Part shown: in pieces, positions 1 through 9,119 of the stretch
How the letters are laid out: each line of letters begins with the position of its first letter
How positions within the stretch are numbered: position 1 is the first letter of the stretch
NCBI GenBank assembly: GCA_964498785.1
Contig: CAZCJL010000057.1
Location: 1 to 43,710, forward strand
Source of the DNA: Mariaggregatimicrobium sp964498785
Lineage (GTDB): Bacteria; Zhuqueibacterota; Zhuqueibacteria; Thermofontimicrobiales; Thiofontviventaceae
Direction of reading: 5' to 3'
Length of the DNA stretch: 43,710 bases
Notes under the pieces: model-generated
Told to the model about the DNA's origin: nothing
The model's database searches: none
What the model saw: only the letters and a program-made list of their open reading frames with translations
Program-made: the position numbers and the translations under genes

Positions 1-5
1 GCGTC

Positions 6-93
6 GTATTTTTACTACTGGACGCAAAGCGTCCTAAAATCCATTCCAACGCAAAGCATTGGAACGAGAACATTGTTTAGGATTTTAAAATAC
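6..93. repeat. Nested multi-stem palindromic element
   Basis: An outer stem GTATTTT (6-12) pairs with AAAATAC (87-93). Inside it TAAAATCC (35-42) pairs with GGATTTTA (80-87), sharing one base with the outer stem. Within these lie two hairpins: GGACGC-AAA-GCGTCC (20-34) and TTCCAA-c-GC-AAA-GC-a-TTGGAA (44-64). Both hairpins have the same GC-AAA-GC tip. The layout looks like a designed cloverleaf rather than chance AT-rich pairing. It could be an intergenic repeat of the REP/BIME type or a structured RNA. No coding frame is apparent. No second copy is seen in this window, so its repeat status is inferred from its form only. Confidence 0.5.
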
Positions 94-559
94 CAACAAA
101 ATGGAATTGCACCCGCGAGCATCAGCATTATTATGATTATAAAATACATTTTTTAGTCATTAGAAATGTGACTATCATCACATATTTTGATCATCCTCAT
201 TTTTTTATTACATAAACTATATTTTTTCAAAACAGTTTCATGATTTTTCAACTTTATCCCGGTGATAATTTTTCGAACAGCGCTATACCTTAAATATTCT
301 AAATGTTAGTCTCAGTGAAACACAATTTTAAGCAAGGAATAATCATCAATTATTATTAATTTGAAATATGCTAATTTTCATTTGCAATTATTGATAAATT
401 TCGTATTTTATTTAATTGTAATTATTCATAATAATTGATTTCTAAAACGCGAAGATTCAACGAATCAATGAAATTGAAAAGGATTATTTTAAAACTTTTT
501 TATCAGGTTACAATTTAATTCAAAACCAATCGAATCATCTTACTCGAAAATTAAAAGAA
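94..559. other. AT-rich intergenic leader upstream of the hybrid kinase
   Basis: No open frame with a credible ribosome binding site was found. The stretch is very AT-rich, with repeated AATTATT/AATAATT tracts around 345-440, and probably carries the promoter of the downstream kinase. No convincing -35/-10 pair, operator or RNA structure could be singled out. Confidence 0.4.
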
Positions 560-3500
560 ATGGAAAACGATAAAAACCTGTCCGAGCAATTTTTTAGCGC
601 TATTCTGGATATTTTTGTTGAAGCAGTCATTTTAACAAATAAACGCGGTACTATTCTTTTCATAAATCGCGAAACAGAGCGACTCATTTCAAATGAATCC
701 ACTAATATTATTGGCCGAAATTTGTCAGATATTATTTTAATCGAGAGCGAGGGAGAACGGCTAAAATCCAATTTTAAAAATTTTCTGCATTATCTTCATT
801 CCTCAAAAAGCAGTTTTCTTTTTAATACATCCCCAACATTAAAAATTCCAATTAAATTAACAGCAAAAAATATTGGCCGGGGTCGATCAGATTTATTATT
901 CATTTTAAAGCCGATCACTGAAAAAAATGAACCGAATAAGCCACACTCCCCTCTGCAAAAAGTTTGGGATTCGTACCCGGATGCAATGCGATTAACTGAT
1001 GAAAACGGAATGATTGTCGCTGTAAATAAAGCGTTTTGTGAATTAATAGGAGCAGATCAGGATTTCCTTCTGAATTCTCATTTTACAGAGATGTATGGTG
1101 GAAACATTGATAAAAAAGTATATCACAAACGCTATATTAAACGATTTCGTAAAAATAATATGTTAACTCAATTTCAACAAAAATTTATTTTACGGAATGG
1201 TCGTTCGAAATTCATGCATATCGTAAATTCGTTTCTCAATTTCGGAAATGGTAAGCGACAGTTATTGACAATTTTTCGGGATATTACCGAACAAAAATCC
1301 TTTGAAAATTCATTACTCAATCAGAAAAGCAAGTCACAATGCTCTTTTGATTTAGCTGATGCTGTTATTGTTGAAATTGACAATACAAACATTGTAAAAA
1401 TGATTAATAAAAAGGGATGTGATGTTTTAAATTTATCATCAAATCAAATTATCGGAAAAAATTGGCTTGAATACTTTATACCAGAAGATGAGCGTGAAAA
1501 TATAAAAAATTATTTTTCAACATCACACGATTTATTAAATGAACCGCTGGGATATTATCGACACTCTATGCAATCGTTGCAAGGGAATAAGATTCTCATG
1601 GACTGGCATTATTTTTCTATCTACGATGATCAAAATAATCTTTTAACGATTCTGGGTTCAGGAGTAGATATTTCGAACAGCACTAAAAAAGAGAATGCAT
1701 TATACGAAACCGAAGAGCGCTTAACCAGCATGTTCGAAAGCTCGGTTGATGTTGTATACATTCTTAATTTAAAAGGGAACCTGACTTACGTGAATGACGC
1801 TGCTGAGGTAATGACCGGAATCTTGAAAAATGAATTAATTGGCACTAATTATAAATCTTTTATTGCAAAGAAAGATCAACACTGGATATTTCGAACGTTT
1901 CAGGGGATTTATCAGAGCGGAAAATCTTTCCGTGGGTTGCAGTTTGAAATACATACAAAGAACGGCGGTCGAATATTTTTAGAAACAAGTGTTTCTCCGA
2001 TTCGCTGCGATGATCAAACCGTAGGTTTCTCCTGTATTTCCCGTGACGTCACTCTTCGGGAACAAACCGAAAGAGCTTTGCTGGAGAGTGAAGAGCGTTT
2101 CCGCTCTGTTGCGGAAACAGCAGGTGAGGCGATTATCTCGATTAATAATGAAGGTATTATTATTTTTTGGAATAGAGCGGCTGAACAAATATTTAAGTAT
2201 TCAGCCGATGAAGCGATCGGTATGCCGTTAAGCATTATTATACCCGAAAACCTGCGATATTTTCATGATGAAAAATTTCGCAAGACGCTTCAGGATAATA
2301 ATGATTTAACAAGGCAAGGATTTCGTAAACTTCGCGCAGTACGCAAAAATGGTGAAGAATTTCCGATTGAAATTTCCCGCGCTTCCTGGAAATTGAAGGA
2401 TGATATTTATTTCACAACAATCATTCGGGATGTCACTCAAAGGCTGAAAGATGAACACGAGCGCGAAGTTCTTTATAAAATTGTTGAAAATATTAACACG
2501 TCTGACAGTTTTGAAAAGATGCTTGAAAATATCTATCAAAATATTAAGCGCATCCTTTTTGCAGAAAATTGTTATATTGCGTTATACAATGCCGATGATG
2601 ATAGTCTGTCTTTTCCACTGTTTTCGGATCAAAAAGACCGCATTCCAAAACCAGGAAAATGCAGAAATGGAATCACAGAACATATATTAAAGACTGGAAA
2701 GCAGCTTCTTTTGAATACAACGGAATTCCAAAATTTAATCGAACAAAAATATATTGAACCGATCGGAACAATTCCGTATTCGTGGTTAGGAGTCCCCCTC
2801 TTTATTAAATCGAAGCCAAAAGGCGTATTAGCTATTAAAAGTTATTCTGAACATTATAGTTATACTGAACACGACAAAAAATTATTACTTACGATAGGCA
2901 GTCAAGTCGGTTTTGCTATTGAACGGAAACAGGCTTATGACGCAATTCGAATAAGCGAAAGCAGATTCCGCGCGGTTATCGATACCGCGCAGGATGGTAT
3001 TTTCCTGAAAAACAAGGAACATAAATATACACAAGTTAACGCAATTTTGGCTAAATTTTTTAATTTATCCAAACGTGATTTTATTGGAAAAACAGACACG
3101 GATCTATTTGGGGTAAACGTGGGAAAATACACGTACCAAAAAGATCAGGCCGTGCTTAACGGGAATATCATTCAAACTGAGGAAACCGGAAATTACAACA
3201 ACCAATTGGTTACTTTTCATGTAATCAAATATCCGATAAAGGATGTTGATGGTAAAATCATCGGTTTGTGTGGTATTGCCAGAGATATTACTGTTCGCAA
3301 AAAAATGGAAAATGCGATAGAGGAAGAGCGCGAACGACTTCGCACTACTCTTAAAAGTATTGGTGATGGTGTAATTACCACAGATTTGCACGATAATGTC
3401 GTTCTCATAAATCGTGCTGCTGAAAAAATGGTCGGCTGGTTGCAGGATGATGCAGTTGGGAAAAAAATTGATAAAATTTTTCACACTATTGATGAAGATA

Positions 3501-4834
3501 CAGCAAATACTGATCAGGTTGATTTAGATTTGCTTGTGAAAGCAAATAAAATTTTTAGTAAAGGTCAATATTCAATTTTAGAATCAAGAGATGGCAGCAG
3601 ACGGATAATCACTCACAGCCATTCGAAGATCAGAGATAAAGCAAATCATGTTCTTGGTGCGGTTCATGTTTTTCGAGATGAAACAGAAACTATAAAATTT
3701 CGAGATGAACAGCAAAAGGCTGACAAACTTGAATCAATCGGTATGTTAGCCGGTGGTATCGCGCATGATTTCAATAATCTGCTTACTGCTATTTTAAGCA
3801 ATGTATCCCTCGTAAAATTTGAATCAGATCCGGCAGGCGAGACTTATGAAATTCTATCAGAAGTAGAAAAAGCCTCGCTTCGGGCGCGCGATCTCACTCA
3901 ACAGTTGTTGACATTTTCAAAAGGTGGCTTGCCTGTTAAGAAGAAAATATCAATTGCTGAATTAATTAAGGAGTCTGCGGAGTTTGCACTTTCAGGTTCA
4001 AATGTTAATTGTAATTATCATTTCGCAGATAACCTCTCCCTTGTTGAGGTGGATATCGGGCAAATTAGTCAGGTTATTAATAACCTGATCATCAACGCAG
4101 ATGAGGCAATGCCCGGTGGCGGAATTATCGATTTAATTGTTGAAAACACCTATTTGGAGAGCAATCAATTTCCGGGAATAAAACGCGGCAACTTTGTAAA
4201 AATTGTGATTCAGGACCATGGTATTGGCATTAACAATTCAAATCTTGCTAAAATATTTGATCCCTACTTTTCAACAAAACAAAAGGGAAGTGGCCTGGGA
4301 TTAGCCACCTGTTATGCAATAATTAAGAAGCATCAAGGATTTATCGGGGTGGATTCTGAGTTGGGACAGGGAACACGATTTATCATTTATTTACCAGCGT
4401 CCACAACTGAGCCGGGTGGAAAAATTCAGGCAAAAGATTCAATTATTCGTGGTACCGGGAAAATATTACTCATGGACGATGAAGAACTGATTCGAGATGC
4501 GGCAGGCAAGTTACTGTCACATTTGGGATATGAAGTCGTTTTTGCATGTACCGGCCAAGATGCGATTACGTTTTATCAAAATGCGCGGGAGTCTGGCGAG
4601 TCCTTTGACGCTGTTATTTTAGATTTGACCGTTCCCGGTGCGATGGGCGGTAAAGATTGTATAAAACAGCTTCGCAAAATTGACCCGAACATTTGCGCAA
4701 TTGTTTCCAGCGGTTATTCCAATGATCCGATTATGGCGGCCTATCAGGATTACGGATTTAAGGGGGTGGCGAAAAAACCGTACCGGATCACCGAACTGGG
4801 AGAGATTTTACATGACGCGCTGGAGAATCGGTGA
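560..4834 (+). CDS. Multi-PAS/GAF hybrid sensor histidine kinase with receiver domain
   Basis: A 1424-aa protein with no obvious transmembrane segment, so probably a cytoplasmic sensor. Approximate order: PAS (14-115), PAS (134-245), PAS (265-375), PAS (388-500), PAS (511-630), GAF (636-790), PAS (798-915), PAS (925-1050), HisKA, HATPase_c, REC. Several PAS units end in the usual FRDIT/SRDVT/IRDVT motif. The phospho-accepting His is H1069 in GGIAHDFNN. The ATPase has an N box around N1179 (NNLIINADEAM), then DHGIGI and GSGLGLA. The receiver has the acidic pair D1306/D1307 and phospho-acceptor D1355 (VILDLTVPG). The HDFNN form of the H box is typical of hybrid kinases with a C-terminal receiver. 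No partner regulator is adjacent and the signal cannot be told. The ribosome binding site is weak (AAAAGAA), so the exact start is less certain than the frame. Confidence 0.93.
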   Translation: MENDKNLSEQFFSAILDIFVEAVILTNKRGTILFINRETERLISNESTNIIGRNLSDIILIESEGERLKSNFKNFLHYLHSSKSSFLFNTSPTLKIPIKLTAKNIGRGRSDLLFILKPITEKNEPNKPHSPLQKVWDSYPDAMRLTDENGMIVAVNKAFCELIGADQDFLLNSHFTEMYGGNIDKKVYHKRYIKRFRKNNMLTQFQQKFILRNGRSKFMHIVNSFLNFGNGKRQLLTIFRDITEQKSFENSLLNQKSKSQCSFDLADAVIVEIDNTNIVKMINKKGCDVLNLSSNQIIGKNWLEYFIPEDERENIKNYFSTSHDLLNEPLGYYRHSMQSLQGNKILMDWHYFSIYDDQNNLLTILGSGVDISNSTKKENALYETEERLTSMFESSVDVVYILNLKGNLTYVNDAAEVMTGILKNELIGTNYKSFIAKKDQHWIFRTFQGIYQSGKSFRGLQFEIHTKNGGRIFLETSVSPIRCDDQTVGFSCISRDVTLREQTERALLESEERFRSVAETAGEAIISINNEGIIIFWNRAAEQIFKYSADEAIGMPLSIIIPENLRYFHDEKFRKTLQDNNDLTRQGFRKLRAVRKNGEEFPIEISRASWKLKDDIYFTTIIRDVTQRLKDEHEREVLYKIVENINTSDSFEKMLENIYQNIKRILFAENCYIALYNADDDSLSFPLFSDQKDRIPKPGKCRNGITEHILKTGKQLLLNTTEFQNLIEQKYIEPIGTIPYSWLGVPLFIKSKPKGVLAIKSYSEHYSYTEHDKKLLLTIGSQVGFAIERKQAYDAIRISESRFRAVIDTAQDGIFLKNKEHKYTQVNAILAKFFNLSKRDFIGKTDTDLFGVNVGKYTYQKDQAVLNGNIIQTEETGNYNNQLVTFHVIKYPIKDVDGKIIGLCGIARDITVRKKMENAIEEERERLRTTLKSIGDGVITTDLHDNVVLINRAAEKMVGWLQDDAVGKKIDKIFHTIDEDTANTDQVDLDLLVKANKIFSKGQYSILESRDGSRRIITHSHSKIRDKANHVLGAVHVFRDETETIKFRDEQQKADKLESIGMLAGGIAHDFNNLLTAILSNVSLVKFESDPAGETYEILSEVEKASLRARDLTQQLLTFSKGGLPVKKKISIAELIKESAEFALSGSNVNCNYHFADNLSLVEVDIGQISQVINNLIINADEAMPGGGIIDLIVENTYLESNQFPGIKRGNFVKIVIQDHGIGINNSNLAKIFDPYFSTKQKGSGLGLATCYAIIKKHQGFIGVDSELGQGTRFIIYLPASTTEPGGKIQAKDSIIRGTGKILLMDDEELIRDAAGKLLSHLGYEVVFACTGQDAITFYQNARESGESFDAVILDLTVPGAMGGKDCIKQLRKIDPNICAIVSSGYSNDPIMAAYQDYGFKGVAKKPYRITELGEILHDALENR

Positions 4835-4893
4835 TAATAAGTTTAGAGCACCCATAGTATCTGCATTCCTTCCATATTGAACCTCACGATTTC

Positions 4894-4919
4894 CACACTC
4901 TCGTGTGTGCTTTTTTTTT
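4894..4919 (+). terminator. Intrinsic terminator after the hybrid kinase
   Basis: CACAC (4894-4898), loop TCTC, GTGTG (4903-4907), then TGC and a run of nine T (4911-4919). The stem is short, but the T tract is strong and the position, about 60 nt after the kinase stop, fits. Confidence 0.6.
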
Positions 4920-5023
4920 GATTCATTTCGCTTTAAATTGAATTTTGGACAAAAATTCTGTCTGTACTTTGATGTAGATGCATGTATATAGATTGAAATA
5001 CATTATAAAATAAGAATATTTCA

Positions 5024-7264
5024 ATGAAAATTGCATTTGACATCACACACCCGGCAGATATTCATCAATTCAGAAATTGTATAACCCAACTTGAAAATCT
5101 TGGTCATCCAGTTCAAATAACCGCCCGAAATTCCACGAATATCAAAAAGCTGTTGCAAGAATTTCAATATGATTTTGAATTGCGCAGAAGTAACCATGGA
5201 GCCATTCAGCGAATCGTTTATATTCTACCTATTGTTTCAGAACTTTATTTATCGCTAAAAACGTTCAAACCTGATTTGATTGTTGGCAGTTCAGGAAATT
5301 TATACGTTCCGTTAGTTGCCAAACTATTCAGGATTAAAGCTATTATTTTTGACGACACAGAACACACACGTGTTCAAAATATGCTGACGTTTCCCTTTGC
5401 AGATTATATTTGCACTCCCAACTGTTATAAATTACAGCTCGGTAAAAAGCAAATAAGATACAACGGTAGTAAAGAATTAGCCTATCTGCACCCGAATTAT
5501 TTTCACATGAATGGCCAACCATTAAAACAGGAACTTCATAATTTAATTTTAGATGAACAGAAGCTCACAATTAATGAACAACTAACAACAGGTAAACGAA
5601 TTATTTTAATCCGACTCGTCGCCTGGAAAGCATCTCATGATCTCGCTAAAAAATCTCTGATTCATTGGGAGCACGTTATTAAGGCATTAAAAAAAAATGC
5701 AATTGTCATCATAGTTTCTGAAAATAATGATAAAAACTCGGTACAAAGCAATGTGCTTATTCCTGCAACTCGTTTTCATGATCTTATCTCTGTTGCAGAC
5801 ATTGTGATTAGCGAGGGCGCTACCACAGCGGCCGAATCTGCTGTTTTGGGTAAGCCGGTGTTTTATTGTAACAAATTAAAACTTGGATATATTGATGAAT
5901 ACGATCAGAAATATGGTTTGATCCAGCAGGTTTATAATCAAGATAATTTAATAGCCAAAATAAATGAACTGCTCACAAGTCATAATTTTGAGAATATTTA
6001 CCGTGCCAGACGGGACTGGATGTTGCAGAACAAAATCGATGTTAATCAATGGATGGTCCGTTTTTTAATCGATCTTGAAAAAGAGCAACACAAAAAGTCG
6101 ATTCATCTTGTCGGCAATTTTGATCCGAATAGAATGAGGCCCGGGGGGATTGAAAATTACATTAAATCTATCATTCAGAATAGCCACGATAAAATTTCAA
6201 CAATTGGGGTGATAGAAAAGGATGCTTCAATTATGAAGAAATCCGCTTCGGTAACAACAGACAAATTTCAAATAAATGAAACAATATCATCAATGCACCA
6301 TTTATCGGTTTTTAAAAATAAAAAGCCGACATTTACAACCAGTTCCCAATTTCTGACGAGTTTATTTTTAAAAGCTTCTTTTCTAAAAATTGAGAATGGT
6401 TCAATACTTCATTTTCAACGTCCGGATCATTCCGTTCCCTTTTTGATCCGAAAAAATCCGAAAATATGTAGCATTCATGGAAATCCGGCCGAGGTCATTC
6501 GAATAACCAGAAGTCGTTTCAGTTATCATTTATATAATATTTTGGAACGAATTTCAATGCCATTTTTCAAAAAAATCGGTTTTATCGATCATCAAACACT
6601 TGAATTATATAAATCAAAATACCCAAAACATACGGATAAATTTGTGGTCATTTCACCGTGTGTCAACTATAATTTTCAGCCACTTGAACAAGATGTCATT
6701 TCGCAACTAAAAAAAACATATAAAGTGAGAAATAATGAGTCTATATTACTCATTGTCGCCAGGCTGGAAAAGGAGAAGAATCTTTTTGAAATTCTTAAAA
6801 TATTTAAAAGTCTGGATATTAATAGAAACTCACGCAAGGTAAGGCTTCTCATCGCAGGCGTCGGAAGTCTTCTTCCTGAATTAAGAAAAACAATCATCAA
6901 ATTTGGTGATGAAAATATTACATTATTGGGGCACATAAACCATGATAAATTGCCAGATATTTATAACATCGCCGATGTTACTTTTCTTTATTCATACAGT
7001 GAAGGCTTTCCATTGGTCGCATTAGAAAGCCTGGCATGCGGGACGCCGGTTGTTAGTAATGCAAATGGAGATTTGCCGCGTCTTATCAAAAATAATTATA
7101 ACGGATATATTGTTGATGAACACACGGTAAAACATCGTTTAAATTATTTGCTCGAATTTAGACCAGACTGGAGGATGAATTGTGTTGCTTCTATTGAAAA
7201 TTATAAACCTGAAGAGTTCAGGAAAAGATTAAATGACTTTTACACTATTAATTATTTTATGTGA
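5024..7264 (+). CDS. Fused glycosyltransferase: DUF354 domain plus GT4 domain
   Basis: A 746-aa two-domain protein. Residues 1 to about 350 match the DUF354 family (MKIAFDITHPADIHQF start; DLIVGSSG; SEGATTAAESAVLGKP near the end), which resembles MurG/UDP-GlcNAc 2-epimerase GT-B folds. Residues from about 358 to 746 form a GT4-type transferase: a GGIENY acceptor-side loop, the LLIVARLEKEKNL segment opening the nucleotide-sugar half, and the EX7E motif E660-E668 (EGFPLVALE) followed by CGTPVV. Each half is about the length of a free-standing enzyme, so this is a true fusion. It probably transfers sugars to a cell-surface glycan or lipid carrier; donor and acceptor are unknown. No signal peptide or clear membrane helix is visible. 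The ATG at 5024 has only a poor Shine-Dalgarno. The arsR-like gene follows after 11 nt. Confidence 0.85.
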   Translation: MKIAFDITHPADIHQFRNCITQLENLGHPVQITARNSTNIKKLLQEFQYDFELRRSNHGAIQRIVYILPIVSELYLSLKTFKPDLIVGSSGNLYVPLVAKLFRIKAIIFDDTEHTRVQNMLTFPFADYICTPNCYKLQLGKKQIRYNGSKELAYLHPNYFHMNGQPLKQELHNLILDEQKLTINEQLTTGKRIILIRLVAWKASHDLAKKSLIHWEHVIKALKKNAIVIIVSENNDKNSVQSNVLIPATRFHDLISVADIVISEGATTAAESAVLGKPVFYCNKLKLGYIDEYDQKYGLIQQVYNQDNLIAKINELLTSHNFENIYRARRDWMLQNKIDVNQWMVRFLIDLEKEQHKKSIHLVGNFDPNRMRPGGIENYIKSIIQNSHDKISTIGVIEKDASIMKKSASVTTDKFQINETISSMHHLSVFKNKKPTFTTSSQFLTSLFLKASFLKIENGSILHFQRPDHSVPFLIRKNPKICSIHGNPAEVIRITRSRFSYHLYNILERISMPFFKKIGFIDHQTLELYKSKYPKHTDKFVVISPCVNYNFQPLEQDVISQLKKTYKVRNNESILLIVARLEKEKNLFEILKIFKSLDINRNSRKVRLLIAGVGSLLPELRKTIIKFGDENITLLGHINHDKLPDIYNIADVTFLYSYSEGFPLVALESLACGTPVVSNANGDLPRLIKNNYNGYIVDEHTVKHRLNYLLEFRPDWRMNCVASIENYKPEEFRKRLNDFYTINYFM

Positions 7265-7275
7265 TAGGAGGTAAA

Positions 7276-7611
7276 ATGGACAAGCTCGTAAAAATTCTGA
7301 AGGCGTTTGGTGATAAAAATCGACTTCGAATAATAAAAATGCTGCAAAATCGACAGTTATGTGTCGGAGAAATTACAGAAATATTAGGACTGGCAACATC
7401 CACTGTATCTAAACATTTAAGTGTTCTTCGAGATGCAGGTATTGTCAATGACTTGAAGGATGGGAAATGGGCGATTTATCATTTGAATCATTCTGCAAAA
7501 AATTTATATATTTCCAGCTTGATGCCACTTATCTCATTTTGGTTAAAAAATGATCATCAAATTAAGTTGGATATTGAAAAAGCTAAAAATAGTAATTCCA
7601 GATATCCATGA
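7276..7611 (+). CDS. ArsR-family winged-helix transcriptional regulator
   Basis: A 111-aa protein with the ArsR/SmtB fold: FGDKNRLRIIKML (helix 1-2), LCVGEI, then the recognition helix LATSTVSKHLSVLRDAGIV and a beta-wing DLKDGKWAIYHL. The classical ELCVC metal site has only one Cys (QLCVGE), so arsenite sensing as in ArsR is doubtful and another ligand or redox signal is possible. The start at 7276 is chosen because AGGAGG lies just upstream; a longer frame from 7261 would place that Shine-Dalgarno inside the gene. It follows the glycosyltransferase by 11 nt but need not be functionally linked. The following sequence looks like a decayed membrane/rhodanese-type gene, a common ArsR partner. 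Confidence 0.88.
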   Translation: MDKLVKILKAFGDKNRLRIIKMLQNRQLCVGEITEILGLATSTVSKHLSVLRDAGIVNDLKDGKWAIYHLNHSAKNLYISSLMPLISFWLKNDHQIKLDIEKAKNSNSRYP

Positions 7612-7662
7612 TTTCTTGTTTATATTTCGTTCAAAATCGAAATGTCAAATGAACATGCATGA

Positions 7663-7829
7663 TGTTTATCAAAAACAACGTTTACTGAGGTATTCATTAT
7701 TTTAATTGCAGCCTGTACAATTGGATTTATTAAAAATATATTTCATCCGATAGGAATAAAAATTCTAACAACCAGCCCCCTGCTGAATTATGCAACCGAT
7801 ACTGTGAGCGCATCAGCTTATCTTTATTT
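7663..7829 (+). pseudogene. Possible 5' remnant of a membrane-anchored rhodanese-like gene
   Basis: After the ArsR-type gene one forward frame stays open from 7663 into the end of hisD, without an ATG. It reads a hydrophobic helix then IGFIKNIFHPIGIKIL, reminiscent of the N-terminal membrane anchor of rhodanese proteins that often sit beside ArsR regulators. The catalytic Cys domain is absent because hisD, on the other strand, occupies the space. It is read here as a truncated relic; a chance open frame is a real alternative. Confidence 0.3.
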
Positions 7830-9119
7830 TCAATCAGTTAAAAATAATTTTACGTTTTTCAATCGGCGTTCCACAGACCTGGCATGTCCATCCAAACCTT
7901 CCAGTATGCCGATATTTCTGGCAGCCGGTCCAATTTCAGATAGGCCGGATTTCGTCACTCGTAGCGTTGTCTGAATTTTTAAAAAATCCTTAACACTTAA
8001 TCCGCCTGTATAACGTGCACTCGTGTTTGTTGGCAACGTATGATTTAAACCGCTACTATAATCTCCGAGGGATTCCACTGCATTTTCACCGATGAATAGC
8101 GAACCGTAATTAGTTAACTTATCTACATATTTTTCCGGTTGTTTTACTTGCAATTCAAGATGCTCCGGCGCTTTACGGTTTGCAATATCTATTGCCTGTT
8201 CCATTTGATCAACTAAAATAATGGTGCCGTTTTTTTGAATAGATGCTTGGGCTATTTTCGCTGTTTTTAAGTCTGTGATCTGATTTTCAATTTCTTTGAT
8301 AACTTGGTGTGCGAATTTATCAGAATCTGTAATAAGAATTGGTACTGCATTTATATCATGCTCTGCCTGCGCCAGTAAGTCGGCAGCGATGTATTCAATA
8401 TTCGCAGTATCATCAGCAATGATTAACACTTCTGTCGGACCGGCAATAAAATCAATGCCAACGGCGCCATATACTAATTTTTTGGCCGCAGTGACATATT
8501 GATTTCCGGGTCCGACAATTTTATCCACTTGCTTAATCGATTCGGTTCCATAAGCCAGGGCTGCAATTGCCTGCACTCCCCCTATTTTGTATATTTCACT
8601 GATTTTGCAAATATCTGCAGCAACAAGAATGGCCGGATGAATTGAATTATTGTGAGTTGGTGGCGATGTGAGTACAATTTCTTTTGATCCCGCGACCAGC
8701 GCCGGGATTGCGCCCATTAAAACCGTGGATGGTAATGGAAAATTGCCGCCGGGTGTATACACAGCAATTCGATGAATCGGAACGACTTTTTGGCCGTTAT
8801 AAACGCCTGGTTTAATTTCATATTCAAAATCAACAAACTGTTCTTTTTGTTTTGCAGCAAAATTTTTAATATTTTCAGCAGCAAGTTCAAGACTGGAAAT
8901 CATTTTACTGTCGAGAGAATCATAAGCCTGTTTCACCTCTTTTGCTGTGACCGTGAAGTCATCTAATTCAGCGCTATCAAATTTCATCGTGTAATTTTTA
9001 ACAGCTCTGTCCCCTTCTTGTATCACATCGTCGATTATTTTTCGGACTGATTCGAGTTCCTCAATTTCCTGGTATTTGAAAAAATTATTACCAATAGTGG
9101 TGAATTTCACAATTTTCAT
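7830..9119 (-). CDS. hisD: Histidinol dehydrogenase
   Basis: A 429-aa cytoplasmic enzyme, normal length for HisD. It oxidises L-histidinol through histidinal to L-histidine with two NAD+, the last pathway step. Visible family marks are VYTPGGNFPLPSTVLM, GGVQAIAALAYGT, VGPGNQYVTAAKK, IDFIAGPTEVL, the zinc/active-site stretch LLAQAEHD, APEHLEL, and NHTLPT..ARYTGGLSV. The ATG overlaps the stop of the hisA-hisIE fusion by 4 nt (ATGA), with AGGAGA 8 nt upstream, so translation is likely coupled. This is the last gene of the operon; no convincing terminator is seen between it and 7612. Confidence 0.97.
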   Translation of the reverse strand: MKIVKFTTIGNNFFKYQEIEELESVRKIIDDVIQEGDRAVKNYTMKFDSAELDDFTVTAKEVKQAYDSLDSKMISSLELAAENIKNFAAKQKEQFVDFEYEIKPGVYNGQKVVPIHRIAVYTPGGNFPLPSTVLMGAIPALVAGSKEIVLTSPPTHNNSIHPAILVAADICKISEIYKIGGVQAIAALAYGTESIKQVDKIVGPGNQYVTAAKKLVYGAVGIDFIAGPTEVLIIADDTANIEYIAADLLAQAEHDINAVPILITDSDKFAHQVIKEIENQITDLKTAKIAQASIQKNGTIILVDQMEQAIDIANRKAPEHLELQVKQPEKYVDKLTNYGSLFIGENAVESLGDYSSGLNHTLPTNTSARYTGGLSVKDFLKIQTTLRVTKSGLSEIGPAARNIGILEGLDGHARSVERRLKNVKLFLTD

